Origin: DASXTW01 sp046726275
GTDB taxonomy: Bacteria > Actinomycetota > UBA4738
Reading direction: 5' to 3'
Assembly (NCBI GenBank): GCA_046726275.1
Contig: JBKPAF010000007.1
Location: forward strand, 1-51,282
DNA: 51,282 nt
The translations under genes were made by a program, and so were the position numbers. This document shows, one piece after another, positions 1-9,100 of the stretch (positions are counted from its first letter, which is position 1; each line of letters starts with the position of its first letter). Under the pieces are notes generated by a model. That model was given only the letters and a program-made list of their open reading frames with translations, did not search any database and was not told where the DNA came from.

Positions 1-200
1 GGGCTCGGTTCCCTCCAGATCCGCCACCAGGCCATGCGCCCGTGGGTGGGCGGGGGTCCAAGCGCCTTCACCAAGCGGGGGACCGAACCCCGGTCGGGTC
101 GCGGCGACGCGAAGTAGCCCGTCTCCCCCGACTCCCTTGAACCGTCGGCGATCCAGAAGCAGGATTAGCCGCTGCCCGGAAGGCTCGAGGGGGGAACCAG
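1..200. other. Window edge, no supported gene
   Basis: One plus-strand frame is open from base 1 to a TAG at 115-117 and could be the last 38 codons of a gene entering from the left, but the peptide shows no motif I recognise. A minus-strand ATG at 33-35 would run off the edge after 11 codons. The last bases (about 190-197) hold the purine-rich ribosome binding site of the cupin gene. I see no tRNA or terminator here. Confidence 0.3.
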
Positions 201-500
201 ATGGGGATCCGGCTCACTCCACAGGCAGCGGCCGACGAGAAGCTGATGCGAGGACTGTTCGCCGCGGAGAATCGCCCGCATCCGCGCCGGTGGAATGGCG
301 CTCCAGGTGAGGAGTATCCGGTCCACGGCCACGGATACCACAAGGTCCTGTTCGTGCTGGAGGGATCGATCACGTTCGAGGACGAGGAACGCAAGACCTA
401 TCGGCTGACCGCCGGGGACCGCCTGGACATCGAAGCGGGAACGGAACACTCCGCGACCGCGGGCCCCCAGGGGGTGGAATGCATGGAGTGCTACAAGTGA
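201..500 (+). CDS. Small cupin-domain protein
   Basis: This is a 99-residue single-domain cupin, a small beta-barrel. The first metal motif is present as H42-x-H44, with a Glu-Gly at 54-55. The second motif lies around G72-D73 with H83 near its end. The usual Glu that follows the HxH pair is replaced by a His/Lys stretch (H47, K48), so the metal site may be non-standard. Proteins of this size usually bind a metal and a small ligand or act as simple isomerases or dioxygenases; the sequence does not say which. The ATG is preceded by a GGGGGGAA ribosome binding site. The gene converges on the amidohydrolase with a 15-base gap. Fold assignment is firm, function unknown. Confidence 0.8.
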   Translation: MGIRLTPQAAADEKLMRGLFAAENRPHPRRWNGAPGEEYPVHGHGYHKVLFVLEGSITFEDEERKTYRLTAGDRLDIEAGTEHSATAGPQGVECMECYK

Positions 501-515
501 CGACCCACCTCGGAC

Positions 516-1355
516 CTACAGGCCGAGGAGGCGCGTGGCGTTGCCGACCAGGATCGCCTGCTTGGCCTCGTCCGTCAGACCGAGCTGATCGAACTCGCCG
601 AACCAGCGGTTGAGTGAGATGAACGGATAGTCGCTGCCGAACAGCGTCTGGTCGTTCAAACGCTTGCCGATCTCTCGGACCACCTCGGCGGGCAGGTACT
701 TCGGAGCCCAACCCGAGAGCTCGATGAACACGTTGGACTTGTGCAAGGCGATGGCCAGGCACTCCATGAACCACGGCCAGCCGAAATGGGCGGCCACGAG
801 GATGAGCCCCGGGAAGTCCGCGCCGATCGCGTCCAGGAATCCCGGATGTGAGTAGCGGATCTTGGTTCCCCCTGCCCCCTGGGTGCCCGCCCCGATCCCG
901 CACGTCCCCGTGTGGAACAGACAGATCAGGCCCAGCGCCTCGGCCTTCTCCCAGAGCGGGTAGAACCGCTCTTCCGCCGGGTCGAAACGCTGCATGGTCG
1001 GATGGAACTTCAGCCCCTTCAGACCGAGGTCGCTACATCGATCGAGCTCGCCCAGGGCCTTCTCGTCGAAGGGGTCCACCGAGCCGAAGCCCATGAGGAC
1101 CCCCGGGAACTTCCCCGAGAGCGAGGCCAGCCAGTCGTTGCCCATCCATCCACGGCCGGAGACCGTGTGATCGTCCCAGTCGAGGACGACCCCGAGGACG
1201 TCCCGGGACTCGTACTCTTCCGCGACCTCCTCGATCGACTTCCGGGGGACCTTCGCCCGGAAGTAGGCCTCGGTCGCTTCCAGATGTGGGCCGATGGCGT
1301 TCTGCAGCCATTCCTCCATGGGCAGGTGGACGTGGAGGTCGATGGCCCTGGGCAT
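516..1355 (-). CDS. Amidohydrolase family 2 protein (TIM-barrel metal hydrolase)
   Basis: The 279-residue protein belongs to the amidohydrolase-2 group (ACMSD/gamma-resorcylate decarboxylase-like). The N-terminal metal ligands H8-x-H10 are in the segment MPRAIDLHVH. A middle HTGTCG motif, an AAHFGWPWF motif and a C-terminal FGSDYPF motif carry the remaining His and Asp ligands. Members hydrolyse or decarboxylate small carboxylated or aromatic substrates; the substrate cannot be read from the sequence. It lies 41 bases downstream of the 3-hydroxyacyl-CoA dehydrogenase on the same strand and is probably cotranscribed with it, suggesting a catabolic role. No strong ribosome binding site precedes the ATG at 1355. 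Confidence 0.85.
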   Translation of the reverse strand: MPRAIDLHVHLPMEEWLQNAIGPHLEATEAYFRAKVPRKSIEEVAEEYESRDVLGVVLDWDDHTVSGRGWMGNDWLASLSGKFPGVLMGFGSVDPFDEKALGELDRCSDLGLKGLKFHPTMQRFDPAEERFYPLWEKAEALGLICLFHTGTCGIGAGTQGAGGTKIRYSHPGFLDAIGADFPGLILVAAHFGWPWFMECLAIALHKSNVFIELSGWAPKYLPAEVVREIGKRLNDQTLFGSDYPFISLNRWFGEFDQLGLTDEAKQAILVGNATRLLGL

Positions 1356-1396
1356 CGGCGGCTAGCCTGTCCGGCTCGTACGGTGGGCTGGCAGGC

Positions 1397-2260
1397 TCAC
1401 CGGTCGTAGGCGTAGAAGCCCTTGCCGGTCTTCCGGCCGAGCCACCCCGCAGAGACCATCCTCCTCAGGATGGGTGGAGGAGCGAAGAGCGGGTCCTTGA
1501 ACTCCTCGTACAGCACCTCGGCGACGTGCACCGCCGTGTCGATGCCGATGAAGTCGAGCAGGGTGAGCGGTCCCATGGGATGGCTGAGGCCCAGCCTGAT
1601 GGCCGTGTCGATGTCCTGGGCCGAGGCGAACCCCTCCTCGTACATCTGGGCCGCGAAGTTCAGGTACGGGACCAGGAGATAGTTGACGATGAACCCCGCT
1701 CGATCCTTGGACAGCACTGTGGTCTTGCCCAGTCGATCCCCCATCCTTCGCGCAAATTCCACCGTTTCGTCCGCCGTGGTCAGTGATCGGACCACCTCGA
1801 GCAGCGGCATGACCGGGGGTGGGTTGAAAAAGTGCATCCCGACCACCTTGTCGGGACGCTTGGTGACCGAGGCCAGATCGACGATCGGGATCGAGGACGT
1901 GTTGCTGGCGAGGATCACTTCCGGCCGGGTCAGCTCGTCCACCCTCTGAAACACGTCGCGCTTCGCGACAGGGTCCTCGACCACGGCCTCGATGATCAGG
2001 TCGGAATCGGCCAGGTCCATGAAGTCCGTCGTTCCCTGGATCCGGCCCAGGGCGTCGGCACGCGCGGGCTCCTCCAGCTTGCCCCGTTCCACCGCTTTGG
2101 CGGTCGAGCGCTCGATGGCCCCTCGTCCTTTCGCCACGAGCTGGTCGTTCGCTTCCACGAACACGACCTGCATCCCGGCCCGGGCACAGATCTCAACGAT
2201 GCCCGAGCCCATCAGTCCACACCCGACGACCCCGACCTTCCTGACCTCTTCTGGGTTCAT
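1397..2260 (-). CDS. 3-hydroxybutyryl-CoA / 3-hydroxyacyl-CoA dehydrogenase
   Basis: The enzyme oxidises 3-hydroxyacyl-CoA to 3-oxoacyl-CoA with NAD(P), or the reverse in butanoate pathways. The protein is 287 residues, the usual length for a stand-alone enzyme. The Rossmann motif is VVGCGLMGSG (G13, G15, G18). The catalytic region has ASNTSS (about 118-123), GMHFFNPPP with H143, and E155. The C-terminal half is the all-helical 3HCDH domain with VNYLLVPYLN and GLSHPMGP. The ATG at 2260 is chosen because GGAGG stands just upstream; the frame stays open for another 48 codons but that part is not family-like. It is the first gene of a likely two-gene unit with the amidohydrolase and is divergent from the DedA gene. 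Confidence 0.92.
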   Translation of the reverse strand: MNPEEVRKVGVVGCGLMGSGIVEICARAGMQVVFVEANDQLVAKGRGAIERSTAKAVERGKLEEPARADALGRIQGTTDFMDLADSDLIIEAVVEDPVAKRDVFQRVDELTRPEVILASNTSSIPIVDLASVTKRPDKVVGMHFFNPPPVMPLLEVVRSLTTADETVEFARRMGDRLGKTTVLSKDRAGFIVNYLLVPYLNFAAQMYEEGFASAQDIDTAIRLGLSHPMGPLTLLDFIGIDTAVHVAEVLYEEFKDPLFAPPPILRRMVSAGWLGRKTGKGFYAYDR

Positions 2261-2330
2261 CCAGGCCTCCGTGCGAACGAGATTCGGACGAGCCGCGTGA
2301 CGGCCTCCGTGCCGGGCAAGCCTAGTACCG

Positions 2331-3017
2331 GTGCGGAATGCCCCGCAAAGCATGGTAGACATTGGGCCCGTGCTGGCCCTGTCGCTCGTCGAGCGCATCG
2401 TCAACGAGATCGAGCCAGTCTTCCTGGCGGCGGGCTACTTCATCATCGCGGGCGGCGTGCTCATGGAGCGGTCGATCTTCGTGGGCCTGATCATTCCCGG
2501 GGACCTCATCCTGGCCCTCGGCGGCGTCTACGCCTCCCAGGACCAGATGAACCTTGCCCTGGTCATCCTGATCGGGTGCCTAGCCGCGATCGCCGGGGAG
2601 TCGATCGGCTTCTGGCTGGGGAGGAGGTATGGGGTTCGCCTGGTTCGCAGGTTGCCGTTCTTCGGCGGGTGGCTGGCCGAGAGGCTGAACACATCCGAGG
2701 ACTTCTTCCGAAGGCACGGCGGAAAAACTGTGGCGATCGGCCGGTACGCCACGGCCGCCGGCTCGTTCATCCCCTTCTCGGCCGGCGTCGGGAGAATGCG
2801 CTACGGGCGATTCTTGGCCTTCGACGTCCCGGCCATCATCGTGTGGGCGACGGGCATCACGATCTTCGGGTACGTCTTCGGGAAGAACCTGGGCTTCGTG
2901 GACAGGGCCCTGTCCAGATTCGGGTACGCCGTGCTCGGGCTGGTCATCGTGTTCTTCCTCGGCCGGTGGCTGTGGAAGCGATGGCGGGGCGAGCCTGGGA
3001 AGACGAAGGAGATCTAG
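2331..3017 (+). CDS. DedA / SNARE-associated family membrane protein
   Basis: This integral membrane protein of about 220 residues matches the DedA superfamily, implicated in lipid (undecaprenyl phosphate or phospholipid) translocation and envelope homeostasis. It shows an N-terminal hydrophobic segment, then a motif resembling the family's GE-containing re-entrant loop (about 55-90, with AAIAGESIGFWLGRRYG), a charged cytoplasmic stretch with FFRRHGGKTV, the helix GRYATAAGSFIPFSAGVG, and two C-terminal hydrophobic spans ending in basic residues. The start may be the GTG at 2331 or the ATG at 2352; neither has a good ribosome binding site, and the ATG gives a more typical N-terminus. The gene is convergent with the M23 peptidase (13 bases). 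Confidence 0.85.
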   Translation: MRNAPQSMVDIGPVLALSLVERIVNEIEPVFLAAGYFIIAGGVLMERSIFVGLIIPGDLILALGGVYASQDQMNLALVILIGCLAAIAGESIGFWLGRRYGVRLVRRLPFFGGWLAERLNTSEDFFRRHGGKTVAIGRYATAAGSFIPFSAGVGRMRYGRFLAFDVPAIIVWATGITIFGYVFGKNLGFVDRALSRFGYAVLGLVIVFFLGRWLWKRWRGEPGKTKEI

Positions 3018-3030
3018 CCCACCTGACCGG

Positions 3031-4209
3031 TCAGCGGTTGCAGACGGAGTTCAGATAGGGGTAGGGGTCGATCGCCGAGCCGATCACCGTGAACCCGTAC
3101 GGGCTCTTGTGCGGATGCGCCGGGATGACGTTGGGATGCCACTCGAAGTGGTTGTGGGTGATCCCTCCCCGCGCGTCGCCGCTGTCCCCCACCCTCCCGA
3201 TCTGTTCGCCCGTGGATACGGTCCGGGGGAAGGCCCCCACGAACGAGTCGAGATGGGCGTTATAGACGTATCCGGCCGCCCCGAACACCTTGACTGCCAG
3301 GCCACCCAGTCCGTTCGACGAGATCACGGCCTCCCCGGGGAATGGCGCCACGATGGGCCTACCCCGCTCGGCCACGATGTCATTCCCGGCGTGGGGGTGG
3401 AAGCCCCCGCCGTAGCGCGGCGCCCCGAAATCGTCGGAGTACACCACGAACCCAGTCACCGGGCAGGCGTGGAAGACGCCGCCGATGGCCCCCGCCGCAG
3501 CCCGGGCCGCAGCGACTTCCCGGGCCCTCTCCCGTCGATAGCGGTCGCCCAGCTGCTTGACCAGCGCGTCGGCCCTGGCCCGGTTGGCTGCCAACCTGTT
3601 CCACAGGCTCTGGGCGGCGGCGATCTTGGCCTGGAGGGCTCGCTGCTGGGTCAGCAGCTCGGCTCGCCGATCCCGAAGGTCGTTCTCCAGGACCACCAGC
3701 TCACCCTGCCTGTCGAGCAGGCGGTTCTGGAGCCCCTGGATCTGGACGATGAGGTCCTGATCCGTCTGGGCCACGCGGTCGACGATCTCCAGCCGGGTGG
3801 AGAGGTCGGCGAGTGAGGTTGCCCCCAGGATGAAGTCGAGGCTCGACCCCGGACCGTTTTCGTAGGCCACCCAGGCCCTGTGGTCGAGCTGATCCTGGGT
3901 CGAGACCAGATTGTCGTGCGCATCCTGGATCTCCAGCTCCTTCTTCACGATCAGGAACTGGGTCCGGGCGATGCGGCTCTGGACGCGGTCGATCTTCACG
4001 GCCAGAATCGTGGCCTCTCGGTGGAGCCTGTCGAGGACCCGCTGCTGGGACGCGATCTGGGCCTCGAGTTTCCGGAGATTGGCCTTGGCCACGTCGAGCT
4101 GCTTCTTCGTCTGGGCGCTGCCGGCTTGGGCCGAGACGCTGGGAAGAGCGAGCGTCAGGAGGGCAGCGGCCAGCGCCGCAACCATGCGGACAGCTACGGG
4201 ACCTCGCAA
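3031..4209 (-). CDS. Secreted M23 peptidase with N-terminal coiled coil (EnvC/NlpD-like)
   Basis: This 392-residue exported protein has a signal peptide (basic start, hydrophobic core AALAAALLTLALP, cleavage near SAQA-G). A long charged heptad-rich region (about 35-240) resembles the coiled coil of murein-hydrolase activators. A C-terminal LytM/M23 domain carries HPHAGND (the HxxxD pair) and a terminal HNHFE (HxH), so the zinc site looks complete and the protein could cut peptidoglycan cross-bridges itself. The frame runs further upstream, but that part is not signal-like. The TTG at 4209 gives a normal signal peptide and sits about 11 bases after AGAGGA; the ATG at 4185 is the alternative. 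A promoter and two palindromes lie just upstream. Confidence 0.85.
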   Translation of the reverse strand: MRGPVAVRMVAALAAALLTLALPSVSAQAGSAQTKKQLDVAKANLRKLEAQIASQQRVLDRLHREATILAVKIDRVQSRIARTQFLIVKKELEIQDAHDNLVSTQDQLDHRAWVAYENGPGSSLDFILGATSLADLSTRLEIVDRVAQTDQDLIVQIQGLQNRLLDRQGELVVLENDLRDRRAELLTQQRALQAKIAAAQSLWNRLAANRARADALVKQLGDRYRRERAREVAAARAAAGAIGGVFHACPVTGFVVYSDDFGAPRYGGGFHPHAGNDIVAERGRPIVAPFPGEAVISSNGLGGLAVKVFGAAGYVYNAHLDSFVGAFPRTVSTGEQIGRVGDSGDARGGITHNHFEWHPNVIPAHPHKSPYGFTVIGSAIDPYPYLNSVCNR

Positions 4210-4228
4210 CCTCGTCAAAATCCTCTTA

Positions 4229-4257
4229 TGCCTATCTGACGTGCCCGGCAGTGTCAA
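4229..4257 (-). promoter_or_regulatory. Promoter of the M23 peptidase gene
   Basis: On the minus strand TTGACA (4257-4252) is separated by exactly 17 bases from TAGGCA (4234-4229), a weak -10 element. The expected start of transcription lies about 13 bases before the TTG start codon. The -35 element is half of a perfect palindrome, so a repressor bound there would block it. Confidence 0.45.
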
Positions 4258-4286
4258 GCCTTGACAAGCCTGACCCTGACAGGGTC
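4252..4286. repeat. Two perfect 15-bp palindromes, 20 bp centre to centre
   Basis: TGTCAAG-C-CTTGACA (4252-4266) and GACCCTG-A-CAGGGTC (4272-4286) are each perfect dyads with a one-base centre. Their centres are 20 bp apart, about two helical turns, so both would face the same side of the DNA. The first overlaps the -35 element of the M23 gene. They look like operator sites rather than hairpins, since there is no loop to fold. Confidence 0.5.
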
Positions 4287-4395
4287 GGCCATCAATCATT
4301 TCCTGGGATTTCGGCAATTGCGATTGAAGCCTTGAGCACGGCCGGGCCGGAATACCTGTCAAAAGGAAGCGAAAAACGATTGGCTGGTATCGCTG

Positions 4396-5559
4396 TCAGG
4401 ATTTGTCCTCGGGCAGGCCGAGGTCGCGGGCGATGATCCACCGCATGATCTCGCTCGTCCCCTCGCCGATCTCGAGGACCTTGGAATCCCGGTAGAACCG
4501 CGCAACGGGGAACTCTTCCATGTACCCGTAGCCTCCGTGGACCTGGACGGCCTCCCGTGCGGAGGTCACCGCGACCTCGCTCGCGTACAGCTTGGCCAGC
4601 GCGGCCTCCGCCTTGTAGGAGCGGCCCTGGTCCCGGAGCCATGCGGCTCGGTAGGTGGCCAAGCGGGCGGTCTCCACCGCCACCTTCATGTCGGCGATCT
4701 TGAACTGGAGGGCCTGGAACGACCCGATGGGGCGGCCGAAGGCGTGACGTTCCTGCGAGTACTTCACCGATTCCTCGAGGCACCCCTGGGCCAGCCCTGT
4801 AGCCATGGCCGCGACGGCGATGCGCCCATCGTCCAAGGTCCGCAGGAACTGGGCGTAGCCATTCCCGCGTTGCCCCAGGAGGTTCTCCTCGGGCACGCGG
4901 CAATCGTTGAAGGAGATCTCGTGGGTATCGGACGCCCGCCATCCGACCTTCCGGTAGGACTTCCCGACCTCGAGTCCCGGTGTCCCCCACGGCACGATGA
5001 TCGCCGAGATCTCCTTCCTGTCCCCCCCGTCCTCCCCCGTCACCGCCGTGATGGTGACCAGGCCGGTCATCTCGGTCCCTGAGTTGGTGATAAAGGCCTT
5101 GGACCCATCGATCACCCATTGGCCGCCCTCGAGTCGGGCCCTGGTCCGAGTGGCGCCGGCGTCGGAACCGCCCCCCGGCTCGGTCAGGCCGAACGCGCCG
5201 AGGATCTCGCCCCGGCACATGGGCACCAGCCACTTCTGCTTCTGCTCCTCGGTCCCGTCGGCATAGATGGGGTTGGCTCCCAACCCGACCCCCGCCTCCA
5301 GGGTGATGGCCATCGAGGAATCCACCCGGGCCAGCTCCTCGACGGCGATGCAGAACGTGAGGAAGTCGGCGCCCTGTCCGCCGTACTCCTCGGGGAACGG
5401 CAGGCCGAACAGACCCATCTGGCCCATCTGCTTGACGATGTCCGAGGGGAACTCCTCGAGCCGGTCCATCTCCTCGGCTCGCGGCGCGATGACCTCTTCG
5501 GCGAACTCCCGAACCGCCCGGCGGAACTCTTCCTGCTCCTCGGTGAGGTCGAAGTCCAT
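4396..5559 (-). CDS. Acyl-CoA dehydrogenase
   Basis: This 387-residue FAD flavoenzyme oxidises acyl-CoA to trans-2-enoyl-CoA and passes electrons to ETF. Domains in order are an N-terminal helical domain from DLTEEQEEFR, a central beta domain with FGLTEPGGGSD and WVIDGSKAFITN (FAD and substrate binding), and a C-terminal helical domain with ERHAFGRPIG, QVHGGYGY and IGEGTSEI. In short-chain and branched-chain members the Glu in this last motif is the catalytic base. Chain specificity is not readable; a role in branched-chain acid breakdown is possible given the leucine-type operon nearby. The ATG at 5559 follows the stop of the glycolipid-binding gene by 10 bases with no clear ribosome binding site, so translation is probably coupled. 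Confidence 0.93.
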   Translation of the reverse strand: MDFDLTEEQEEFRRAVREFAEEVIAPRAEEMDRLEEFPSDIVKQMGQMGLFGLPFPEEYGGQGADFLTFCIAVEELARVDSSMAITLEAGVGLGANPIYADGTEEQKQKWLVPMCRGEILGAFGLTEPGGGSDAGATRTRARLEGGQWVIDGSKAFITNSGTEMTGLVTITAVTGEDGGDRKEISAIIVPWGTPGLEVGKSYRKVGWRASDTHEISFNDCRVPEENLLGQRGNGYAQFLRTLDDGRIAVAAMATGLAQGCLEESVKYSQERHAFGRPIGSFQALQFKIADMKVAVETARLATYRAAWLRDQGRSYKAEAALAKLYASEVAVTSAREAVQVHGGYGYMEEFPVARFYRDSKVLEIGEGTSEIMRWIIARDLGLPEDKS

Positions 5560-5569
5560 CACCAAAAGG

Positions 5570-6199
5570 TTAGCTGCTCGGCTGCGAGGAGGCCGCTCCG
5601 GGGCTCGACTCGGCCAGCCGTTCCGCGACGCCCTGGTAGTCGATCACCAAGCTGTGGTCATCAACTAGAAGTTCCGCCTTGAAGTCGCTGGTGAGGCTCT
5701 CGTACAGGTAGCGCTGCTCCGCCAGCCGCGTATAGCGCTGGGGGAACGGCTCGACGGTCAGCTCTGGGAAGCGAACCCACGCAGTCTGGATCGCCGCGGA
5801 CTCGCCCACATTCAGCGCCAGCCGACGGATGGGAAGGGTATTCGTTGCGGGAGTGAATCCCAGATCGACGTCGATGCTGCCGCGAAGCTCCGGCGTTTCC
5901 GCTGAGTCCACGAGCCATCGCTCCCCGTCCCTCACCAGCTCGATCTCTCGCGGACGGGTCCCGATCAGAGCGGTCACAGCAACCTCGACCGTAGTCCAGT
6001 CGTCGTTACAGAACACCTGGTAGCGAACGTCGAACGGCTCGCCGCCGGTCGTGCCGAGGACGGTCCCATCGAGGACCCAGGCAGCCGAGGGCCGCCCTTC
6101 GCTGCGGAGCAGGGTGCACCGCTCGACCCGCGGCTCGTCCACCCACTTCCACTGCACGGTGCGGACCGGCTCGGCGTCCTGGGGGAAACGAGCCATCAC
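5570..6199 (-). CDS. Putative glycolipid-binding protein (DUF1089/PF06475-like)
   Basis: The 209-residue protein resembles the putative glycolipid-binding family, a beta-barrel fold with a hydrophobic cavity. Family-like features are an early W/E-rich start, DGTVLGTTGGEPFDVRYQV, the D-x-D stretch IDVDLGFTPATNTLPIRRL (about 113-131), and a C-terminal region with QRYTRL, RYLYES and VDDHSLVIDYQG. It has no signal peptide, so it is probably cytosolic. It overlaps the stop of the cyclase-ATPase gene (GTG at 6199 or ATG at 6196 against a TGA at 6198-6196), which means coupled translation, and leads straight into the acyl-CoA dehydrogenase. Function in this setting is unknown. Confidence 0.75.
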   Translation of the reverse strand: MMARFPQDAEPVRTVQWKWVDEPRVERCTLLRSEGRPSAAWVLDGTVLGTTGGEPFDVRYQVFCNDDWTTVEVAVTALIGTRPREIELVRDGERWLVDSAETPELRGSIDVDLGFTPATNTLPIRRLALNVGESAAIQTAWVRFPELTVEPFPQRYTRLAEQRYLYESLTSDFKAELLVDDHSLVIDYQGVAERLAESSPGAASSQPSS

Positions 6200-9100
6200 G
6201 CCGGCTCGAGGCCGGAGACGAGTTCCGGCTCCCGAATCGCCTGGTGCCAGTGAGCTGCTTCGAGGGTCTTCCTTGCCTCCTCCAGGGCCCCCTCTCCACC
6301 GACCACCTCAGGACCGAAGACCTTTCCAACCCACCACGCGTCAGCTGCCATGGGGTTGGTGTAGCCCTCCTCCTTGCCCAGTCGCAGGATCTCCCTCGCG
6401 CCCTCCAGCGCCTGTTCGCGTTCGCCGTCGTACAACGCCATGACCATCTGGGCGTAGACCCTCGACCAGTGGGATTCGGTGTCCCCGACAGCCACCCATG
6501 CCGTGGGGTCATCCAGGACCCGTTGGGCCGCTTCCCGCATCCCCTGGTCGAGCAGGACTCGAACCAGCTCGCGGGCCGTCCAACGGATCAGGCTTCGCTC
6601 CCCGAGGTGACGGGAGACGTCCAGACTTTCCCGCATGTCCGTCTCGGCCGTCTGGAGACGCCCCGACAGCCGGTAGATGTCGGCCCGGTTGCTGAGCGCC
6701 GAGGCCAGCTCCCACCGGGCCCCCAGGTCCCTGAACGCCCGGACGGCCTCGTCCAGGTACGGCTCGGCCTCGTCCAGGCGAAGCATCCGGCGAAGAGAGT
6801 TGCCGACGGCCTCGCTGGCGACGGCGACGGTGAACGGATCGTCCATCCCCCGCCCCAGAGCCAGGGCCTCGAGCCCTAGCCGGAGCGCCTCTTCCTCGTC
6901 CCCGTGCGGGGAGACGACCGAGGTGAGCGACACGAGAGCCCGGGCCTCGGCCCACCGATCGCCCTCAGGGTTCTGGCGAGTGAGCGCGAGGGCGTCCTTG
7001 AACATCGTCCGGCTGGTGGCGAGGTCGTTTCGCCAGAACGGCGCCCACCCTGCCATCAGCAGGGTCCGGGCCATGGCGAACGGGTCGCCCAGCTCGGCCG
7101 CGGCGGACAACGCCTGCTCGAACAGCGTCGTCGCCCGCTCCGGATCGCTCCGGACATTCAGGGTAATGTCGGCGAGGAATCGAAGCGCGTGGGTCCGGGT
7201 CCATGCGTCCTCGCCCGCGACCTCCACGGCCCTCGAGAGGTCGGCGTGTGACAGCTCGAAGTCGGCGAGCCAGTAGCGGGCCTCTCCCATCCCCGCAAGG
7301 ATTCGGCCCTCCCGCTTGCCCCACCCTCGATCTGGTCCAGCCAGCTCGAGAGCCCGCTGATAGAGGTCGATCGCGGTCCTCGATTCCATGCGCCGCCGAG
7401 CGATGTCCGCCGCCTTCGCCAGCGCCTTGACCGCGCGGTCGGGTACGGTGCGATCTCCGGGCTCCAGGTCGATTGAGGCCCTGGCGGCTTGGGCCAGGTG
7501 GAAGGCGATGACCTGCGGGTACCGATCCGCGTCGCTCGACGCCGAGATGCCGTCGGCCAGCTGCAGGTGCAGACGCAGCCGGTCGCGCTTGGACAGTGTC
7601 TCGTAGCTGACCACGCGGAGCATGTCGTGGCGGAATCGCCACACCCCCGGTCGCTCCGGGTCTCTGACCAGGAACTCCTCGTCCTCGAGGTCGCGGAGGA
7701 CCTCCTGTCTCGGCTCCGCGATAAGCGACAGCTCCCAGTCCGAGAACGTGGAACGAGCGAACACCGAGGCCTTGCGGATCAGGTCCCTCGACTCCGCGGC
7801 GAGGTGATCCAGCCGAGAGGCCACCACTGCCTGGACGGTCGGGGGAAGCAGATGCTCGTGGGCAGCGCCCGACTCGTGAGCCTCGTGTCGCTGGAGCAGC
7901 ATCCCCGTGGTCTCGATGATGAAGAAGGGGTTTCCTCCCGCCTGGTCGGCGATGCGGCGCGCGGTTGGCTCGTCGACGGCTTCGCCCGCGGCCATGGCGA
8001 GCTCCTTGGCGTCGTCAGCGCCCAACGGGTCGAGACGCAGCGTCACGGCGTCCGCGATCCCGCCGCCCCACTCAGGCCGAACTTCCAAAAGCTCGTCTCG
8101 GGCCGGGCACACGACGAGCAGGGGGATCTTGTGGTTCCTCTTGAGTAGCTCCTCCACCAGCTCCAGCAGGTCGGCCTGGGCCAGCTGGAGGTCTTCCAGG
8201 ACCAGCACGACTGGGCCCGCCCGCGTCATCCCCTCGAGGAGGCGCTCCAGGCCTGCCCGCACCTCGGCGCTCCGGTACCGGTGCCGCTCCTCCCGGCTGT
8301 CGGATTCGACGTATTCCTCGAACCTCGCCAAGCTCTCTTCCCACAGCTTGGCGGGGTCGCGGTCCCGGACCTCGATCCCGAGCCCGAGGGCCAGGCCCAG
8401 GCGAGCCACCACGCGCTCGGTTTCGGACGGACCACAGCATCCTTCGACGATCTCCTCCAGTCGGCTTCGGAGCTCGAGCGGCGGTGTGTCCGAGTCCGCG
8501 CCGACCTCCCGACGGATCAGGTCGGCGATCGGGGCGAAGGTGACGTCCTCCTCGAACTCGGTGGCCCGTCCGGTCAGGATCTTCACGTCTTCCGGGAGCC
8601 CGGCCACGAATTCCTCGACGAGCCGGCTCTTGCCGATCCCCGGTTCCCCGAGAACCGTGACCAGGTGGGCCCGACCGCTCTCCCTCATCCGCTCGAAGGT
8701 GTCCACGAGGAGGCGGAGCTCTCGCCGGCGGTCTACCAGAGGGATCGTCCGGCGGGTGGATCTGGCGGTGATCGCCTCGACGGGCCAGGCCTTCACCTCG
8801 TCGGCAAAGCCGCGGGCGGCGATGACCCTGGACGGGCCGAACGCGACGGCGTGCTGTGTGAGCTGCCAGGTGGTCTCTCCCACCAGGATCTCTCCGGGAT
8901 CCGCGGCCTCCTGGATCCGGGCAGCCATGTTCACGGGGGCGCCGGCCACGAGGAACTGGTCGCCCGTCCCCGACCCGGTCGCCACCGGGCCCGAGTTGAT
9001 GCCCACCCGCACCCGCAACGGGACTGGGAGGGCCAGTGCCTCTCCCAGCCGGACGGTCCGGTCTCGGATGGCGAACGCCGCCCGGACGGCTCTCAGCGCG

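Noticed and set aside
1..117. Open plus-strand frame from the left edge to a TAG at 115-117
   Set aside because: Only 38 codons, no recognisable motif and an equally open second frame; not enough to call a partial gene.
3023..3034. Perfect 12-bp palindrome CTGACCGGTCAG in the DedA/M23 convergent gap
   Set aside because: No loop and no T run, and it overlaps the M23 stop codon; neither terminator nor operator placement is convincing.
4261..4290. TTGACA on the plus strand at 4261-4266
   Set aside because: It is the other half of the palindrome; no -10 at proper spacing and no plus-strand gene follows.
4210..4395. Possible c-di-AMP (ydaO-type) riboswitch before the wall peptidase gene
   Set aside because: Such leaders often precede actinobacterial wall hydrolases, but I could not find the conserved core, and the promoter found leaves a very short leader.
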